64,000 nt of DNA from Vibrio tetraodonis (GTDB lineage Bacteria; Pseudomonadota; Gammaproteobacteria; Enterobacterales; Vibrionaceae): positions 1 to 64,000 of the forward strand of contig NZ_QLYY01000025.1 of NCBI RefSeq assembly GCF_003350295.1, given 5' to 3'. Position 1 is the first letter of the stretch, and each line of letters begins with the position of its first letter. Positions 63,443-64,000 of the stretch are shown here, piece by piece. The notes beneath the pieces are model-generated. The model did no database searches, had not been told where the DNA came from, and saw only the letters and a list, made by a program, of their open reading frames with translations. Both the position numbers and the translations under genes were made by a program.

Positions 63443-64000
63443 CTAGAGGAAGAATGGACTCGGCTGGAACAGAGCTTCTACGTCGGCAACGTATTTCTTA
63501 TCAACTAAGAACATTACCACATGGTCATCTTGCTCTATGATAGTGCGGTCGTGAGCTATCAATACCTCTTCCCCTCGTACAATGGCTCCAATCGTGGTTG
63601 CTGGCGGGAGCTTGATGTCACCTATCGCTCGACCTACGACTTTTGAGGTGGTTTCATCACCATGCGCAATCGCTTCGATGGCTTCAGCTGCGCCTCGGCG
63701 AAGAGATGATACGTTAACAATATCTGCTCGGCGAACATGGGTCAGCAAAGCGGAAATAGTGGCTTGCTGTGGTGAGATGGCAACATCGATAACTCCACCT
63801 TGGACGAGATCCACATAGGCTCCGCGCTGGATTAAAACCATGACCTTTTTGGCGCCCATTCGTTTTGCCAGCATAGCAGACATTATGTTGGTTTCGTCTT
63901 CATTCGTCAGCGCGATGAACACGTCAACCTGATCGATGTTTTCTTCGAGTAGCAGCTCTTGATCGGCAGCATCGCCACAGAAAACGATGGTGTTCTCAAG
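63443..64000 (-). CDS. trkA: Trk potassium uptake regulator TrkA, C-terminal part
   Basis: The open frame continues past the right edge; 186 codons are present of an expected ~458. The visible part begins inside the second Rossmann/RCK domain (DVFIALTNEDETNIMSAMLA) and includes the final TrkA_C domain, ending with LFQPSPFFL as in E. coli. TrkA binds NAD(H)/ATP and gates TrkH. The true start lies outside the window. Confidence 0.97.
   Translation of the reverse strand, partial: LENTIVFCGDAADQELLLEENIDQVDVFIALTNEDETNIMSAMLAKRMGAKKVMVLIQRGAYVDLVQGGVIDVAISPQQATISALLTHVRRADIVNVSSLRRGAAEAIEAIAHGDETTSKVVGRAIGDIKLPPATTIGAIVRGEEVLIAHDRTIIEQDDHVVMFLVDKKYVADVEALFQPSPFFL

Overview
The window is about 64 kb of chromosomal core DNA from a gamma-proteobacterium, almost certainly a Vibrio (or close Vibrionaceae) chromosome 1 around its replication origin. 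The gene order matches what I remember of the V. cholerae chromosome 1 origin region: atp operon, parBA, rsmG, mnmG, oriC, mioC, mnmE, yidC-yidD-rnpA-rpmH, an amino-acid ABC transporter, dnaA-dnaN-recF-gyrB, ibpA, avtA, glyS-glyQ, mneA, tusA, ilvGMEDA, comM, dsbA and trkH-trkA. Protein sequences (AtpE, MnmG, DnaA) also fit Vibrio. The species cannot be fixed from sequence reading alone.

Layout. 1-786: 5' end of a 16S rRNA gene read leftwards, its leader (boxA) and two promoters. 865-3528: yigZ-trkH-hemG. 3673-7128: fatty-acid oxidation operon fadBA with a FadR-type operator and a hairpin-rich leader. 7177-9426: divergent punR/punC (purine nucleoside transport). 9462-10820: glmU. 10971-17929: complete F1Fo ATP synthase operon atpIBEFHAGDC read leftwards. 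18115-22335: parB, parA, rsmG, mnmG. 22440-22710: oriC, collinear with the E. coli origin (12-13 bp AT-rich repeats, R1, R2, R3-like and R4 DnaA boxes, 13 GATC sites). 22773-27091: mioC, mnmE, then rpmH-rnpA-yidD-yidC. 27320-29559: polar amino-acid (cystine-like) ABC importer. 29937-36030: dnaA-dnaN-recF-gyrB. 36219-36985: heat-shock ibpA. 37002-41472: avtA, glyS, glyQ. 41725-43510: manganese riboswitch with exporter mneA, two small membrane proteins, tusA. 43725-44705: acuI/yhdH. 44916-51501: ilvL-ilvG-ilvM-ilvE-ilvD-ilvA with a classic leader-peptide attenuator. 51706-53229: comM, broken by one in-frame stop. 53257-59287: DUF2860-like outer-membrane protein, yihG, dsbA, srkA, ccoG, yihD. 59419-61420: a candidate 54-residue ORF, spo0M-like gene and trhA. 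61417-64000: DUF3157-like gene, second trkH, and trkA running off the window.

The content is housekeeping: replication initiation and segregation (oriC, DnaA, DnaN, RecF, GyrB, ParAB), energy (ATP synthase), rRNA/tRNA/translation functions, membrane protein insertion, cell-wall precursor synthesis, branched-chain amino-acid synthesis, potassium uptake, manganese export, thiol oxidation and respiratory oxidase assembly. No phage, integron, insertion sequence, CRISPR array or defence island is visible, and I found no convincing undescribed multi-gene system. The points most worth checking are the nonsense codon in comM, the competing hairpins in the fadBA leader, the long ibpA leader with a thermometer-like element and an extra in-frame start, and the small ORF plus repeats near 59.4-59.7 kb.
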